Source of the DNA: Polynucleobacter sp. JS-JIR-5-A7
GTDB lineage: Bacteria; Pseudomonadota; Gammaproteobacteria; Burkholderiales; Burkholderiaceae
Assembly (NCBI RefSeq): GCF_018687935.1
Contig: NZ_CP061308.1
Location: forward strand, 1,420,048 to 1,484,047
Length of the DNA: 64,000 nucleotides
Direction: 5' to 3'
Position numbers and translations under genes: made by a program. Positions 8,565 to 17,308 of this stretch are shown piece after piece. A model generated the notes under the pieces. It was given only the letters and a program-made list of their open reading frames with translations. It ran no database searches and was not told the DNA's origin. Every line of letters starts with the position of its first letter. The first letter of the stretch is position 1.

Positions 8565-8710
8565 ACCCCTTTGAGTAACTTTTTTGGGATTGATTTAATC
8601 CCATCTAGGCTATTTTGCCCTGTTTTGTGGATTCTCCATGATTTCCAAATCTTGCTTAAACTAATGCCTTTACAGCAAAAGCAGCACCCATCTTATAAAA
8701 CGAGAGATTC

Positions 8711-9880
8711 ATGAATCACCCCATTCCCAAGCCTGATCAATATCAAGATATGCGCGAAGCCTTACGCGACCTCTGTAATCGCTTTGATTCGGCTTACTGG
8801 CAAAAGATTGATCACGAACGTGGCTATCCAGAGGCATTTGTAACAGCGATGACTGAGGCGGGTTGGTTGGCCGCACTGATTCCAGAGGAATATGGTGGTT
8901 CCGGATTGGGCTTGGCAGAAGCTTCTGTCATCATGGAGGAAATTAATTTTTCTGGTGGCAACTCTGGTTCATGCCATGGTCAGATGTACAACATGGGTAC
9001 GCTACTTCGCCATGGTAGTGAAGCTCAGAAAAAAATGTATCTACCGAAGATTGCCAGTGGTGAGTTGCGCTTACAAAGCATGGCGGTGACTGAACCAACA
9101 ACAGGTACCGACACCACTAAGCTTAAAACAACTGCAGTCAAAAAAGGTGACAAGTATGTCGTGAATGGTCAGAAGGTTTGGATTTCTCGTATCCAACACT
9201 CAGACCTCATGATTCTCTTGGCGCGCACCACCCCTATTAATGAAGTACAACGTAAATCTGAAGGGATGTCGATTTTTATCGTTAATCTCAAAGATGCCAT
9301 TGGTAAAGGTATGGAAGTCAGACCTATCGCCAATATGGTGAACCATGAAACCAACGAAGTCTTTTTCGATAACCTAGAAATTCCTGCAGAAAATCTCATC
9401 GGCACTGAAGGTCAAGGATTCAAATACATATTAGATGGCCTCAATGCAGAACGTGTGCTCATTGCTGCTGAATGTATTGGTGATGCCTACTGGTTTATCG
9501 ATCGTGCACGTCGCTATGCCAATGATCGCGTAGTATTCGATCGCCCGATCGGCAAAAACCAAGGTATTCAATTTCCGATTGCTGATAGCTATATCGAAAC
9601 AGAGGCAGCCAACTTAATGCGCTTTAAGGCTTGCGAACTCTTTGATAGTCATCAGCCCTGTGGTCCTGAAGCTAATATGTCAAAGTACCTCGCTGCCAAA
9701 GCCTCTTGGGAAGCAGCAAATGTTTGCCTCCAAACCCATGGTGGCTTTGGTTTTGCAAATGAATACGATGTAGAGCGTAAATTTAGAGAAACGCGCCTCT
9801 ATCAAGTAGCTCCGATTTCAACAAACTTGATCTACTCTTATATTGCTGAGCACGTTCTTGGCCTACCAAGATCTTTCTGA
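8711..9880 (+). CDS. Acyl-CoA dehydrogenase family protein
   Basis: A 389-residue FAD enzyme oxidising an acyl-CoA to the enoyl-CoA. Motifs in order: IPEEYGGSGLGLAEASVIME (N-terminal helical domain), MAVTEPTTGTDTTKLKTTA (flavin-binding beta domain), and LQTHGGFGFANEYDVERKFR at the C-terminal end, the family's second signature. The length is standard. A GAGAG site precedes the ATG. It is followed 21 bases later by a class III CoA-transferase, so the pair probably activates a carboxylic acid to its CoA thioester and then desaturates it. The substrate is not determinable. Confidence 0.88.
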   Translation: MNHPIPKPDQYQDMREALRDLCNRFDSAYWQKIDHERGYPEAFVTAMTEAGWLAALIPEEYGGSGLGLAEASVIMEEINFSGGNSGSCHGQMYNMGTLLRHGSEAQKKMYLPKIASGELRLQSMAVTEPTTGTDTTKLKTTAVKKGDKYVVNGQKVWISRIQHSDLMILLARTTPINEVQRKSEGMSIFIVNLKDAIGKGMEVRPIANMVNHETNEVFFDNLEIPAENLIGTEGQGFKYILDGLNAERVLIAAECIGDAYWFIDRARRYANDRVVFDRPIGKNQGIQFPIADSYIETEAANLMRFKACELFDSHQPCGPEANMSKYLAAKASWEAANVCLQTHGGFGFANEYDVERKFRETRLYQVAPISTNLIYSYIAEHVLGLPRSF

Positions 9881-9901
9881 TTCTGCTAATAGGCCTTTGA
9901 G

Positions 9902-11086
9902 ATGAGCGTTCGCCCCTTAGACGGAATTACTGTTGTTGCGCTAGAGCATGTGATTGCGGCACCATTCTGCACGCGTCAGCTAGCCGATTTAGGAGCGCGC
10001 ATCATTAAGATTGAACGCCCTGGTGATGGCGACTTTGCCAGAGGGTATGACAGACAAGTCGAGGGACTGTCATCTCACTTTGTATGGGTCAATCGCTCAA
10101 AGGAGAGTTTGACGCTCGATCTCAAACAAGAATCAGCAATTGCCGTATTGAAGAATTTATTAAAGACTGCTGATGTCTTCATTCAAAATTTGGCACCTGG
10201 TGCAGCAGCCCGCATGGGACTGACTGCAGAAGCCTTGCAAAAAGATAACCCCGGTTTGATTTTGTGCGCCATCTCTGGCTACGGTAACGATGGTCCTTAT
10301 CGCGATAAAAAAGCCTACGACCTCTTAATTCAGAGTGAGGCTGGCTTTCTATCGATTACTGGTACGCCTGAGACGCCGAGCAAAGCCGGTAACTCCATCG
10401 CAGATATTGCTGCCGGCATGTATGCCTACACTAATATTTTGGCCGCGCTATTGCAACGAGGTAAGACAGGTAAAGGTACTGTCATTGATATCTCGATGCT
10501 AGAAGCTCTAAGCGAATGGATGAGCTTCCCAATGTATTACGCCTACAAGGGGGCAAATCCACCCTCTAGAAATGGCGCATCGCATGCCACGATTTATCCA
10601 TACGGCCCCTTCAAAGCGGGTGATGGGAAGACCGTCATGCTGGGTCTTCAAAATGAACGCGAGTGGGCGAAGTTCTGCGAGACCGTACTCGAAAATCCTG
10701 CGCTTGCCAAAGATGAGCGCTTCGATAAAAACTTCAAACGTAATGAAAAGCGTGCTGAATTACTAGAAATCATTAATACCTGTTTTAGCAAACTCAGCTC
10801 TGAACAGTTAATTGCTCGCTTAGAGCAGGCGCAGATTGCTAATGCCCATCTAAATGACATGGAAGGCTTGTGGAAGCACAAGCAATTAAAGGCACGCCAT
10901 CGTTGGACAGAAGTAAACACTCCCAATGGTCAAATCCCCGCACTGCTGCCACCGGGCTTAAATGACAGCTACGAATATCGAATGGACCCCGTGCCATCGG
11001 TAGGGCAACATACTGACGCCATCCTCAAAGAGCTGGGTATAGCGGAATCTGAAATCGCTAATATGCGTGCAAGCGGAGCAATTTAA
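9902..11086 (+). CDS. CaiB/BaiF family (class III) CoA-transferase
   Basis: A 394-residue class III CoA-transferase. Conserved features are the N-terminal LDGITVVALEHVIAAPFCTR, the segment RQLADLGARIIKIERPGDGD, and NRSKESLTLDLKQ. The catalytic Asp expected in this family fits KKAYDLLIQSEAG near residue 140-150. It transfers CoA between carboxylic acids. It likely acts with the upstream acyl-CoA dehydrogenase. Its last four bases overlap the end of the convergent cardiolipin synthase gene. Confidence 0.88.
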   Translation: MSVRPLDGITVVALEHVIAAPFCTRQLADLGARIIKIERPGDGDFARGYDRQVEGLSSHFVWVNRSKESLTLDLKQESAIAVLKNLLKTADVFIQNLAPGAAARMGLTAEALQKDNPGLILCAISGYGNDGPYRDKKAYDLLIQSEAGFLSITGTPETPSKAGNSIADIAAGMYAYTNILAALLQRGKTGKGTVIDISMLEALSEWMSFPMYYAYKGANPPSRNGASHATIYPYGPFKAGDGKTVMLGLQNEREWAKFCETVLENPALAKDERFDKNFKRNEKRAELLEIINTCFSKLSSEQLIARLEQAQIANAHLNDMEGLWKHKQLKARHRWTEVNTPNGQIPALLPPGLNDSYEYRMDPVPSVGQHTDAILKELGIAESEIANMRASGAI

Positions 11087-12561
11087 AGTAGCGGCGATGT
11101 GAGGTGGGCGGCATTCTCGAGATAGTGATGCCAACGTGGTCGCTTCGCCCAAGTCGTCATATCTATGAAATCCGATTCGTTTAAATAAGACTGCACTAGT
11201 TGGTTCAGCTTGGCGCAGAAATCTTTGTCATAGGCAATCAAGCTAATCTCGAAGTTCAAACGCAAACTGCGTTGGTCAAAATTCACTGATCCAAAGACAG
11301 CAATTCTGCTATCCACTAATAAGCTCTTGGTATGTAGCAATCCCCCGCGAAACTCTGCAATCCGCACCCCCGATCGCAATAAATCAGCGTAGTAGCTTTT
11401 ACTACTCCAGGCAACCAAGGTCGAGTCATTCAACTTGGGAACAATCAGGGTCACTTTCACACCTCGTCTTGCAGAGGCCATGAGGGCCTGCAAGAGACCA
11501 TCGTCTGGACCAAAGTAAGGAGTCGTAATGGTTAATTCTTCACGGGCATCAATAATGGCCGAGAGCAACACTTGATACAAAATATCATCCCGATATACGG
11601 GGCCTGATGCAAGCTCTTGCGCAATGGCAGCCCCCTCAAACGGCGCTACGGGAGGATTTCTATCATTGAAGTGCGTAATCTTAGGGTTATCAACGCTCCA
11701 GTCAAATGAGAAAGTCAGTTCAAACTGCGCTGCTACTGGACCTTCCACTCGAACCATGGCATCAACCCACTCACCCACCCCTGAGTCTTGCTTGAAAGTG
11801 CGTGGATCCACCATATTCATACTACCCGTCCACACGATGGAGCCATCAACGACAAATATTTTTCGGTGTAACCGCAGATCTGCCCGTCGAAACTGAAAGC
11901 GACCCACCTGAATCGGTAATGCTTCGGTTACTTGAATACCAGCATTGCGAAAACGCGCTGGCCATTTAGATTTAAACCAAGCAGAGCTACCTAAAGAATC
12001 TAATAGCACTTTACATGACACGCCACGTTTGGCAGCAGCGATTAAAGCCTCTCCAACACGGTCTGCATCTCCACCTAAAGCCCAAATATAAAACTCGAGG
12101 TGAAGACTTTTCTTAGCTGCATTGATCTCGTCAATAAAGCATTGCAAAATTTCGAGAGAGTTTGTATGCAGCTCAAGCTTGTTCCCAGCGATAACCGGAG
12201 AGCCATTCTTGGCCTCTGCCAACAGGCTTAAAGCTCTATCCTCTAAAGGCATCCCCAGCCTATCCTTAGCGTATTGCTGACGCATGTTCTCAGTGATCTT
12301 TTCATATTCACGATTCATGCGGGTAATTTTTCGCGTTAATTTTCGACCTACCGGGCGCTCACCAATCAGAACATATAAACCGATTCCTAACACTGGAAAA
12401 GTCATCACAATAAAGATCCAGGCAAAGGCAACGCCAACTGGCCTTCTCACCGCAATAATGACCCCAATAAAGTAAGTGACTAAGAAAAAATGGGCGAAGA
12501 GTAGCCAATTTAAGTTCAGCTCAAATGTATGTTTTAGAAATAAGCTTAGTAGGTCATTCAT
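11083..12561 (-). CDS. cls: Cardiolipin synthase (phospholipase D family)
   Basis: A 492-residue membrane enzyme condensing two phosphatidylglycerols into cardiolipin. Two N-terminal membrane helices (residues about 12-65, PLDNc-like) precede two HKD catalytic motifs: HRKIFVVDGSIVWTGSMN near residue 230 and HTKSLLVDSRIAVFGSVNFD near residue 405. The length fits bacterial cls enzymes. Its ATG overlaps the stop codon of the nuclease gene at 12558 (ATGA), so translation is coupled to that gene. Whether it is the ClsA or ClsB type is not settled; the two N-terminal helices favour ClsA. Confidence 0.88.
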   Translation of the reverse strand: MNDLLSLFLKHTFELNLNWLLFAHFFLVTYFIGVIIAVRRPVGVAFAWIFIVMTFPVLGIGLYVLIGERPVGRKLTRKITRMNREYEKITENMRQQYAKDRLGMPLEDRALSLLAEAKNGSPVIAGNKLELHTNSLEILQCFIDEINAAKKSLHLEFYIWALGGDADRVGEALIAAAKRGVSCKVLLDSLGSSAWFKSKWPARFRNAGIQVTEALPIQVGRFQFRRADLRLHRKIFVVDGSIVWTGSMNMVDPRTFKQDSGVGEWVDAMVRVEGPVAAQFELTFSFDWSVDNPKITHFNDRNPPVAPFEGAAIAQELASGPVYRDDILYQVLLSAIIDAREELTITTPYFGPDDGLLQALMASARRGVKVTLIVPKLNDSTLVAWSSKSYYADLLRSGVRIAEFRGGLLHTKSLLVDSRIAVFGSVNFDQRSLRLNFEISLIAYDKDFCAKLNQLVQSYLNESDFIDMTTWAKRPRWHHYLENAAHLTSPLL

Positions 12562-13310
12562 ATCAGTTCCAGTTCTGCTGCAATGCCCAAATGATCAGAC
12601 AATTTCATCCATTCATGCAAAATTTCTGCTGAATGGATCTTGAGTCCACGAACATAAATGCGATCCATGGGTAATAAGGGCTTCACGCTAGGGAAAGTCT
12701 TCGCTGGTGTGCCCGTTAAGACTTCAAACACCTCTTCAAACCCTGCAAGCCGCATAGGGGCACTGACACGGTTACGCCAGTCATTGAAGTCGCCAGCAAC
12801 AATCGTTGGCGCGTCATTCGTCAATTCTCCAATATAACGAATAATCTCTTCTAATTGACGTTCCCTACCCCGTTCAAACAAAGCCAGGTGCACACAAAAA
12901 CAATGGATCTCTGGGCTTCCATTACCCAACTGAATCACGCTATGCAATAGTCCACGCCTCTCAAAACGATAGGCAGAGATATCGTAATTTTTACCCTTGT
13001 GCAAAGGGTGTTTTGACAATATCGCGTTACCGTGATGACCATCTGGATATTCCACATTTTTACCGTAGTGCCAGTCATGCCAAAAATCTTCAGAGAGAAA
13101 ATGGGTTAACTCAGTTAGGGGCCATTGACCAAATCGCCGAATTCTACCGCGATGCTCTTGCTGCAGTTCTTGAAGAAACAATAAATCCGGATGATGACTT
13201 CGCATCTTTTGACGCAACTGATAAATAGTGGAATGGCGATGCAGAGGTGATAGACCTTTATGCACATTCATACTCATCACCGTAAAACGACTAACTTTGA
13301 TTTGGGTCAT
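12558..13310 (-). CDS. Endonuclease/exonuclease/phosphatase family protein
   Basis: A 250-residue EEP-fold protein. Visible catalytic elements: MSMNVHKGLSP near residue 12 (Asn), LLFLQELQQE (Glu metal ligand), VAGDFNDWRN (Asp and Asn), and the terminal KLSDHLGI (Asp-His pair). Such proteins hydrolyse nucleic acid or phospholipid phosphodiesters. It shares ATGA overlaps with both the BFD-like gene upstream and cls downstream, so three unrelated-looking products are translated from one message. Linkage to cls suggests a lipid or envelope role, but that is inference. Confidence 0.82.
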   Translation of the reverse strand: MTQIKVSRFTVMSMNVHKGLSPLHRHSTIYQLRQKMRSHHPDLLFLQELQQEHRGRIRRFGQWPLTELTHFLSEDFWHDWHYGKNVEYPDGHHGNAILSKHPLHKGKNYDISAYRFERRGLLHSVIQLGNGSPEIHCFCVHLALFERGRERQLEEIIRYIGELTNDAPTIVAGDFNDWRNRVSAPMRLAGFEEVFEVLTGTPAKTFPSVKPLLPMDRIYVRGLKIHSAEILHEWMKLSDHLGIAAELELI

Positions 13311-13510
13311 TCACTCTGCCCTGCTGCGCGCTGGCGACGTGCGCGAGCTAAATAGATCTCACCTTCCACCAGCTCTTGGCACTGCATACATTTATTACAA
13401 ATAGATGCTTGGTCCCTCAACTCATCAATCGAGTCGATAGGATGGGTGTCTAGGTATTCGCGCAGGTCAATATCCAAGACCTCGTTGCAGAGGCAGACTA
13501 CTTCAGCCAT
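13307..13510 (-). CDS. BFD-like (2Fe-2S)-binding protein
   Basis: A 67-residue protein with the bacterioferritin-associated ferredoxin pattern: Cys6-x-Cys8 (VCLCNEV) and a later ICNKCMQC segment supplying C-x2-C. Family members bind a 2Fe-2S cluster and can help release iron from bacterioferritin. No bacterioferritin gene is nearby. It is the first gene of the overlapping trio with the nuclease and cls and is divergent from tupB with a 67-base gap. Confidence 0.75.
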   Translation of the reverse strand: MAEVVCLCNEVLDIDLREYLDTHPIDSIDELRDQASICNKCMQCQELVEGEIYLARARRQRAAGQSE

Positions 13511-13577
13511 AAGTCACAAATTAGGGGTATGAGTCTCATTAAACTCATTTTGCCATTGCCTTGATAGAATCGAACGC

Positions 13578-14273
13578 ATGTTGAATGCTTTTTCAGATGC
13601 CTTTGCACTTCTTGCCCACCTAGACGGCGGAGTGCTAGGGATCGTCCTAGTCTCCCTACAGGTCAGTTTGACTGCCCTCTTCTTTGGAGTTCTGTTTGGA
13701 CTTCCAATCGGCGCCCTTTTAGCGACCGAAGAATTTACTGGCAAGAAAACCGTGATCGTGACCCTCAATACCCTCATGGGTGTACCCACGGTCATTATTG
13801 GGGTGATTGTTTACCTGCTTCTCTCTCGTACAGGGCCTTTAGGGACGTGGGGATGGCTTTTCACACCCAAGGGCATGATTGTGGCCCAAACACTGCTAAC
13901 AACACCCTTAATTGCAGCCTTAAGCCGGCAAATTCTGGAAGATTCCTGGAAGATTCATCGAGATTCATTTATGAGCTTACGTCTGCCACTACTATCTCGC
14001 TATCAGTGGCTCATCTGGGACTGCCGCTTTTCGCTCACCATTGCCGTGCTAGCTGGTCTTGCCAGAGCCATTTCCGAGGTAGGGGCGGTCATGATTGTGG
14101 GTGGCAATATTCAAAACTCGACCCGAACCATGACTACTGCAATTGCACTAGAAACCAGCAAAGGCGACTTACCATTGGCACTTGCTTTAGGCATCGTGTT
14201 GCTGGGAATCGTGTTGATTGCAAACCTATTTACTTTTATTGTTCGTCAAATGGTGGAGCGTCGCTATGGCTGA
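13578..14273 (+). CDS. tupB: Tungstate ABC transporter permease (TupB)
   Basis: A 231-residue permease with a binding-protein-dependent transport inner-membrane domain. The sequence matches TupB rather than ModB: GLPIGALLATEEFTGKKTV, LMGVPTVIIGVIVYLLLSRT and the EAA-like loop RAISEVGAVMIVGGNIQNST. It imports tungstate (possibly molybdate). The stop overlaps the ATPase start (ATGGCTGA). No ribosome binding site is obvious at the ATG. The periplasmic partner TupA is not encoded in the window. Convergence with the formate dehydrogenase operon suggests supply of the metal cofactor. Confidence 0.85.
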   Translation: MLNAFSDAFALLAHLDGGVLGIVLVSLQVSLTALFFGVLFGLPIGALLATEEFTGKKTVIVTLNTLMGVPTVIIGVIVYLLLSRTGPLGTWGWLFTPKGMIVAQTLLTTPLIAALSRQILEDSWKIHRDSFMSLRLPLLSRYQWLIWDCRFSLTIAVLAGLARAISEVGAVMIVGGNIQNSTRTMTTAIALETSKGDLPLALALGIVLLGIVLIANLFTFIVRQMVERRYG

Positions 14274-14973
14274 TTTGACAGAGCAATTTGAAAAGTACAT
14301 TGAACTGAAAGACATTACTGTCCTTAGTAATGGTCGAACGATTCTCAACATACCTCATGCCATCATTCCGGCCGATCGGATTACAGCATGCATAGGGCCA
14401 AATGGGGCTGGTAAAACTACGCTCTTAAAACTACTCGATGGCCTAATCAAGCCTGATACCGGAACGGTGAACTATTCCTTTAGAAATAAGACAGCATTGG
14501 TTTTACATCACACACCCATGATTAAAGCCTCAGCTAGAACCAATATCAGCCTGGTGAGAGATGCAGATTCTGCAATCACTTTGAGTGAGATTGATCAAGT
14601 GATTGAGCGGGTGGGGCTCAAGAATTTAAGCGCTAGCCCAGCACACAAGTTATCGGCTGGCGAAATACAGAAACTGTGCCTTGGCAGAGCTATTTTGCAA
14701 AAACCGAATTTGGTGTTGCTGGATGAACCCACTGCAAACCTCGATCCTAGCGCCACCGAGCAAGTTGAAGACATCATTCGAGAATTTAATCAACAAGGAT
14801 CTGATGTGATTTTTTCATCACACCAACTCGCGCAAGTGCAAAGGCTTGCGCAGTACATCCTCTTTATTGATCAAGGTGAGATAAAAGAAAAGGGACCCGT
14901 AGGCCCCTTCTTTTCAAATCCTCAAACATCAGCAGCGAAGCGTTACTTACATCAAGAATTGCTAGCTGATTAG
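14266..14973 (+). CDS. tupC: Tungstate ABC transporter ATP-binding protein (TupC)
   Basis: A 235-residue ATPase pairing with TupB. Walker A is GPNGAGKTT near residue 42, the signature is the variant KLSAGEIQKLCLGRAI, and Walker B is LVLLDEPTANLDP followed by the switch His in SSHQ. The start at 14266 was chosen because it overlaps the tupB stop codon; an earlier in-frame start at 14218 lies deep inside tupB and adds a hydrophobic out-of-frame tail. Confidence 0.85.
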   Translation: MADLTEQFEKYIELKDITVLSNGRTILNIPHAIIPADRITACIGPNGAGKTTLLKLLDGLIKPDTGTVNYSFRNKTALVLHHTPMIKASARTNISLVRDADSAITLSEIDQVIERVGLKNLSASPAHKLSAGEIQKLCLGRAILQKPNLVLLDEPTANLDPSATEQVEDIIREFNQQGSDVIFSSHQLAQVQRLAQYILFIDQGEIKEKGPVGPFFSNPQTSAAKRYLHQELLAD

Positions 14974-14983
14974 AGGCTAATCA
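14967..14983. terminator. Hairpin between convergent tupC and fdh operon
   Basis: TGATTAG and CTAATCA form a perfect 7-base-pair stem with a 3-base loop, exactly at the tupC stop and just past the last gene of the minus-strand operon. It may act as a bidirectional terminator, but no strong T-run follows on either strand. Confidence 0.35.
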
Positions 14984-14984
14984 A

Positions 14985-15275
14985 TTACTTTGCTGCAGGT
15001 GCGGCGGGCGCAGGTGCAGCCGCTGCAGCAACTGGCGCCACAAACGGTGGCGGCGCTACACAAGCTGCAGGTGCAGCAGTTCCTGATACTTTATAGCGTT
15101 CAGCCACTCGATTTTGAGCTTGGCAGAGTTGAAATGCACCCACTCTGTCACCGTAAGCAGTTTTAGCTTTCGCCAAAGTGGCGGCTTCTTGTGCCTCAGG
15201 AGTTAATGGTGGCAATGTTGCCATCACCGATGCACTAGTTAGCGCGCAGAATGTAAAAGCAATGATCTTTTTCAT
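14985..15275 (-). CDS. Small secreted Ala/Pro-rich protein at the end of the fdh operon
   Basis: A 96-residue protein with a clear signal peptide (MKKIIAFTFCALTSASVMA), a central region with two cysteines (FQLCQAQNR and PAACVAPP), and a low-complexity Ala/Pro tail. The start at 15275 is chosen for the signal peptide; upstream in-frame codons overlap fdhC. It lies 10 bases after the cytochrome b subunit. The function is unknown; small periplasmic proteins of this kind are seen with other betaproteobacterial respiratory formate dehydrogenases, but no reaction can be assigned. Confidence 0.65.
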   Translation of the reverse strand: MKKIIAFTFCALTSASVMATLPPLTPEAQEAATLAKAKTAYGDRVGAFQLCQAQNRVAERYKVSGTAAPAACVAPPPFVAPVAAAAAPAPAAPAAK

Positions 15276-15285
15276 GGCTTTGTCC

Positions 15286-16341
15286 TTATTTATTAACCTT
15301 GTTGTACCAAAGCTCATGATGCTCCTTAGCCCAAGTAGCATCAACGTAGCCAGACATCATGCCGTCTGAGGAGCCTTGCATACCAATTGAACCAATATAA
15401 ATATGACCCATGGCCATCGTAGTCATCAGAACTGCCGCACCGCCGTGAATAATGTTGGCAATCTGCATCGTGCCGCGAATGTATTCAACTTGCATAAATG
15501 GCACGATCATGTCTAGCACAAGACCAGATGCAGAGATCACTAAGCCCAAGAAAGTCATACCAAACCAGAACCAAATTTTCTCGCCAAAGTTAAAGAAACC
15601 TGCGGGAGGATGTTTTCCACCAAGCATTCCGCCAAATGACATGAGCCAGTTAAGATCACCTTCGCCAGGAATATTTCTAGTAGCAAACAACAGGAAGAAA
15701 ATAATGATGCTCAGCGTAAATAGCGGGCCAGAATAATTATGGATATTCTTGCAAACCATCAAGAATGACCCAAATGCAGCGCCACCCATTAAAGGCATTG
15801 CGAAATACTTTCCGTACAAAATCAACATGCCAGTGAAAGCAAGTCCAACAAAGCTAATCGCCATCACCCAGTGAGTGAAGCGCTCGAAGCCATTAAAACG
15901 CTTGATTTTTTGCCCGGATAACGGCGCATGCAATTTGATTGGGCCTTTGATAATAAAGACAGCTGCAATGCCAAAGAAAGCAATCGCCAATAGCCAGCCA
16001 CCGAAGACGGTAATCACTCCATTGCGAATCACGCGCCACTGCTCACCAGAGCGCTGAATTAGGACGCTAGCTTCTTTGTCTGGAATGCTGACATAGTTAT
16101 ATGGGTCGCTATTCGCAGAAGTAAAAATGGATGGGTTAGCTGGCTGAGCTTGCGCTTGCGTACCATTAGCCAAGCTATTCGGATTTGCTGGCACAGACGC
16201 AGGTGGAACATCCACTCCGCTAGGCGAAGGCAAGGGTGCCATTGGCCCACGCTCAGCAAAGCTCATGCCGCTCGCCAGAGTAAGTGACAAGCCTGCAGCC
16301 ACCACCAAAGTGCGTAGAACTTTAGAAAATGATCGTTTCAT
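15286..16341 (-). CDS. fdhC: Formate dehydrogenase cytochrome b (gamma) subunit
   Basis: A 351-residue membrane protein. A signal-like segment and a long periplasmic N-terminal extension (residues about 1-95) precede a di-haem cytochrome b core of four to five helices. Recognisable parts are FNGFERFTHWVMAISFVGLA, with a haem-ligand His, and NIIHGGAAVLMTTMAMGHIY, with further ligands. It anchors FdhAB and passes electrons from formate to the quinone pool. The ATG at 16341 is favoured over one two codons earlier because the AAGGA site is correctly spaced only for it. Gene symbols in this family vary (fdhC, fdoI, fdnI). Confidence 0.86.
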   Translation of the reverse strand: MKRSFSKVLRTLVVAAGLSLTLASGMSFAERGPMAPLPSPSGVDVPPASVPANPNSLANGTQAQAQPANPSIFTSANSDPYNYVSIPDKEASVLIQRSGEQWRVIRNGVITVFGGWLLAIAFFGIAAVFIIKGPIKLHAPLSGQKIKRFNGFERFTHWVMAISFVGLAFTGMLILYGKYFAMPLMGGAAFGSFLMVCKNIHNYSGPLFTLSIIIFFLLFATRNIPGEGDLNWLMSFGGMLGGKHPPAGFFNFGEKIWFWFGMTFLGLVISASGLVLDMIVPFMQVEYIRGTMQIANIIHGGAAVLMTTMAMGHIYIGSIGMQGSSDGMMSGYVDATWAKEHHELWYNKVNK

Positions 16342-16388
16342 ACACATATCCTTAAACGTTTTCGTTTTATTTATTGTTGTTTAGTTGA

Positions 16389-16625
16389 TCACTTAACGCG
16401 ACTGTATTCGTTTTGACCTTGAGTACGCTTATCAACCGACTCAGTCCAACTGGCTTGATTTTTTGGGGTCCAGTTTTTGGTCATGAAGCCATTGTCCGCA
16501 CCCATGTATGGTGCAACATCAGGTCGCTTAGCAGCTTTTGCTGCAATTTCTGGGGGCTCAGAACAAGCAGCCAACAGCGCTGCTGCTGCAAAACACAAAC
16601 CGAGAGTTTTGAAATTGAATTTCAT
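16389..16625 (-). CDS. Small lipoprotein of the formate dehydrogenase operon
   Basis: A 78-residue protein with a lipoprotein signal ending in the lipobox LLAAC, so probably anchored in a membrane facing the periplasm. The mature part is short and polar with the segment GFMTKNWTPKNQASW. The start (16625) shares one base with the fdhB stop codon (TAATG), so it is translated with the iron-sulfur subunit. Its position between fdhB and fdhC suggests an assembly or structural role; no function is known to me. Confidence 0.65.
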   Translation of the reverse strand: MKFNFKTLGLCFAAAALLAACSEPPEIAAKAAKRPDVAPYMGADNGFMTKNWTPKNQASWTESVDKRTQGQNEYSRVK

Positions 16626-17281
16626 TATTTCGCTCCTGGAATTTTTGCAGCAGGCGTTGGAGTTGGCGCTGGAGTGTCTGGTCCACCATAAGCAGTAGTC
16701 CAACCAAAAGCCTTAGAGCCGGCATACTTGCCATTCTTCTCACGAGTGGCAACACGATTATTGAAGATGCCAGAAATAATATCGCTATCGCCACCAATCA
16801 AAGCCTTGGTAGAGCACATTTCAGCGCAAAGAGGTAATTTACCTTCTGCCAAGCGATTACGGCCATATTTCTCAAATTCAGCAACGCTACCGTTTTCTTC
16901 AGGACCACCGCTACAGAATGTGCACTTGTCCATCTTGCTACGAGAGCCAAAGGCACCCTTACTCAAAAACTGTGGGGCGCCAAATGGGCATGCAAAGGAG
17001 CAATAACCGCAACCAATACAAATGTCTTTGTCATGAAGCACGACACCTTCATCGGTACGGTAGAAGCAATCGACTGGGCACACAGCCATACAAGGAGCAT
17101 CAGTACAGTGCATACAGGCCACTGAAATTGATTTCTCTTGACCGACAATGCCATCGTTCACCGTAACAACACGGCGACGATTTACGCCCCAAGGTACTTC
17201 GTTATCGTTTTTACAAGCAGTGACACAACCGTTGCATTCGATGCATCGTTCTGTGTCGCAGATAAATTTCATTCTTGCCAT
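16625..17281 (-). CDS. fdhB: Formate dehydrogenase iron-sulfur (beta) subunit
   Basis: A 218-residue ferredoxin-type subunit with four Cys clusters: CIECNGCVTAC near residue 15, CMHCTDAPCMAVCP near residue 56, CIGCGYCSFACP near residue 92, and CTFC with a later C in LPLCAEMC. These would hold four 4Fe-4S clusters linking FdhA to the membrane cytochrome b. The length is shorter than E. coli FdnH because no C-terminal transmembrane helix is seen; the end is Pro/Thr/Ala-rich. GGAG precedes the ATG by six bases. It lies 27 bases after fdhA. Confidence 0.9.
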   Translation of the reverse strand: MARMKFICDTERCIECNGCVTACKNDNEVPWGVNRRRVVTVNDGIVGQEKSISVACMHCTDAPCMAVCPVDCFYRTDEGVVLHDKDICIGCGYCSFACPFGAPQFLSKGAFGSRSKMDKCTFCSGGPEENGSVAEFEKYGRNRLAEGKLPLCAEMCSTKALIGGDSDIISGIFNNRVATREKNGKYAGSKAFGWTTAYGGPDTPAPTPTPAAKIPGAK

Positions 17282-17308
17282 TGTGTTCTCCTGACTTTAT
17301 TTTTTAAC

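Noticed and set aside
15286..15369. Extending the small Ala/Pro-rich protein upstream to 15344
   Set aside because: The extension overlaps fdhC and hides a clear signal peptide that begins at 15275.
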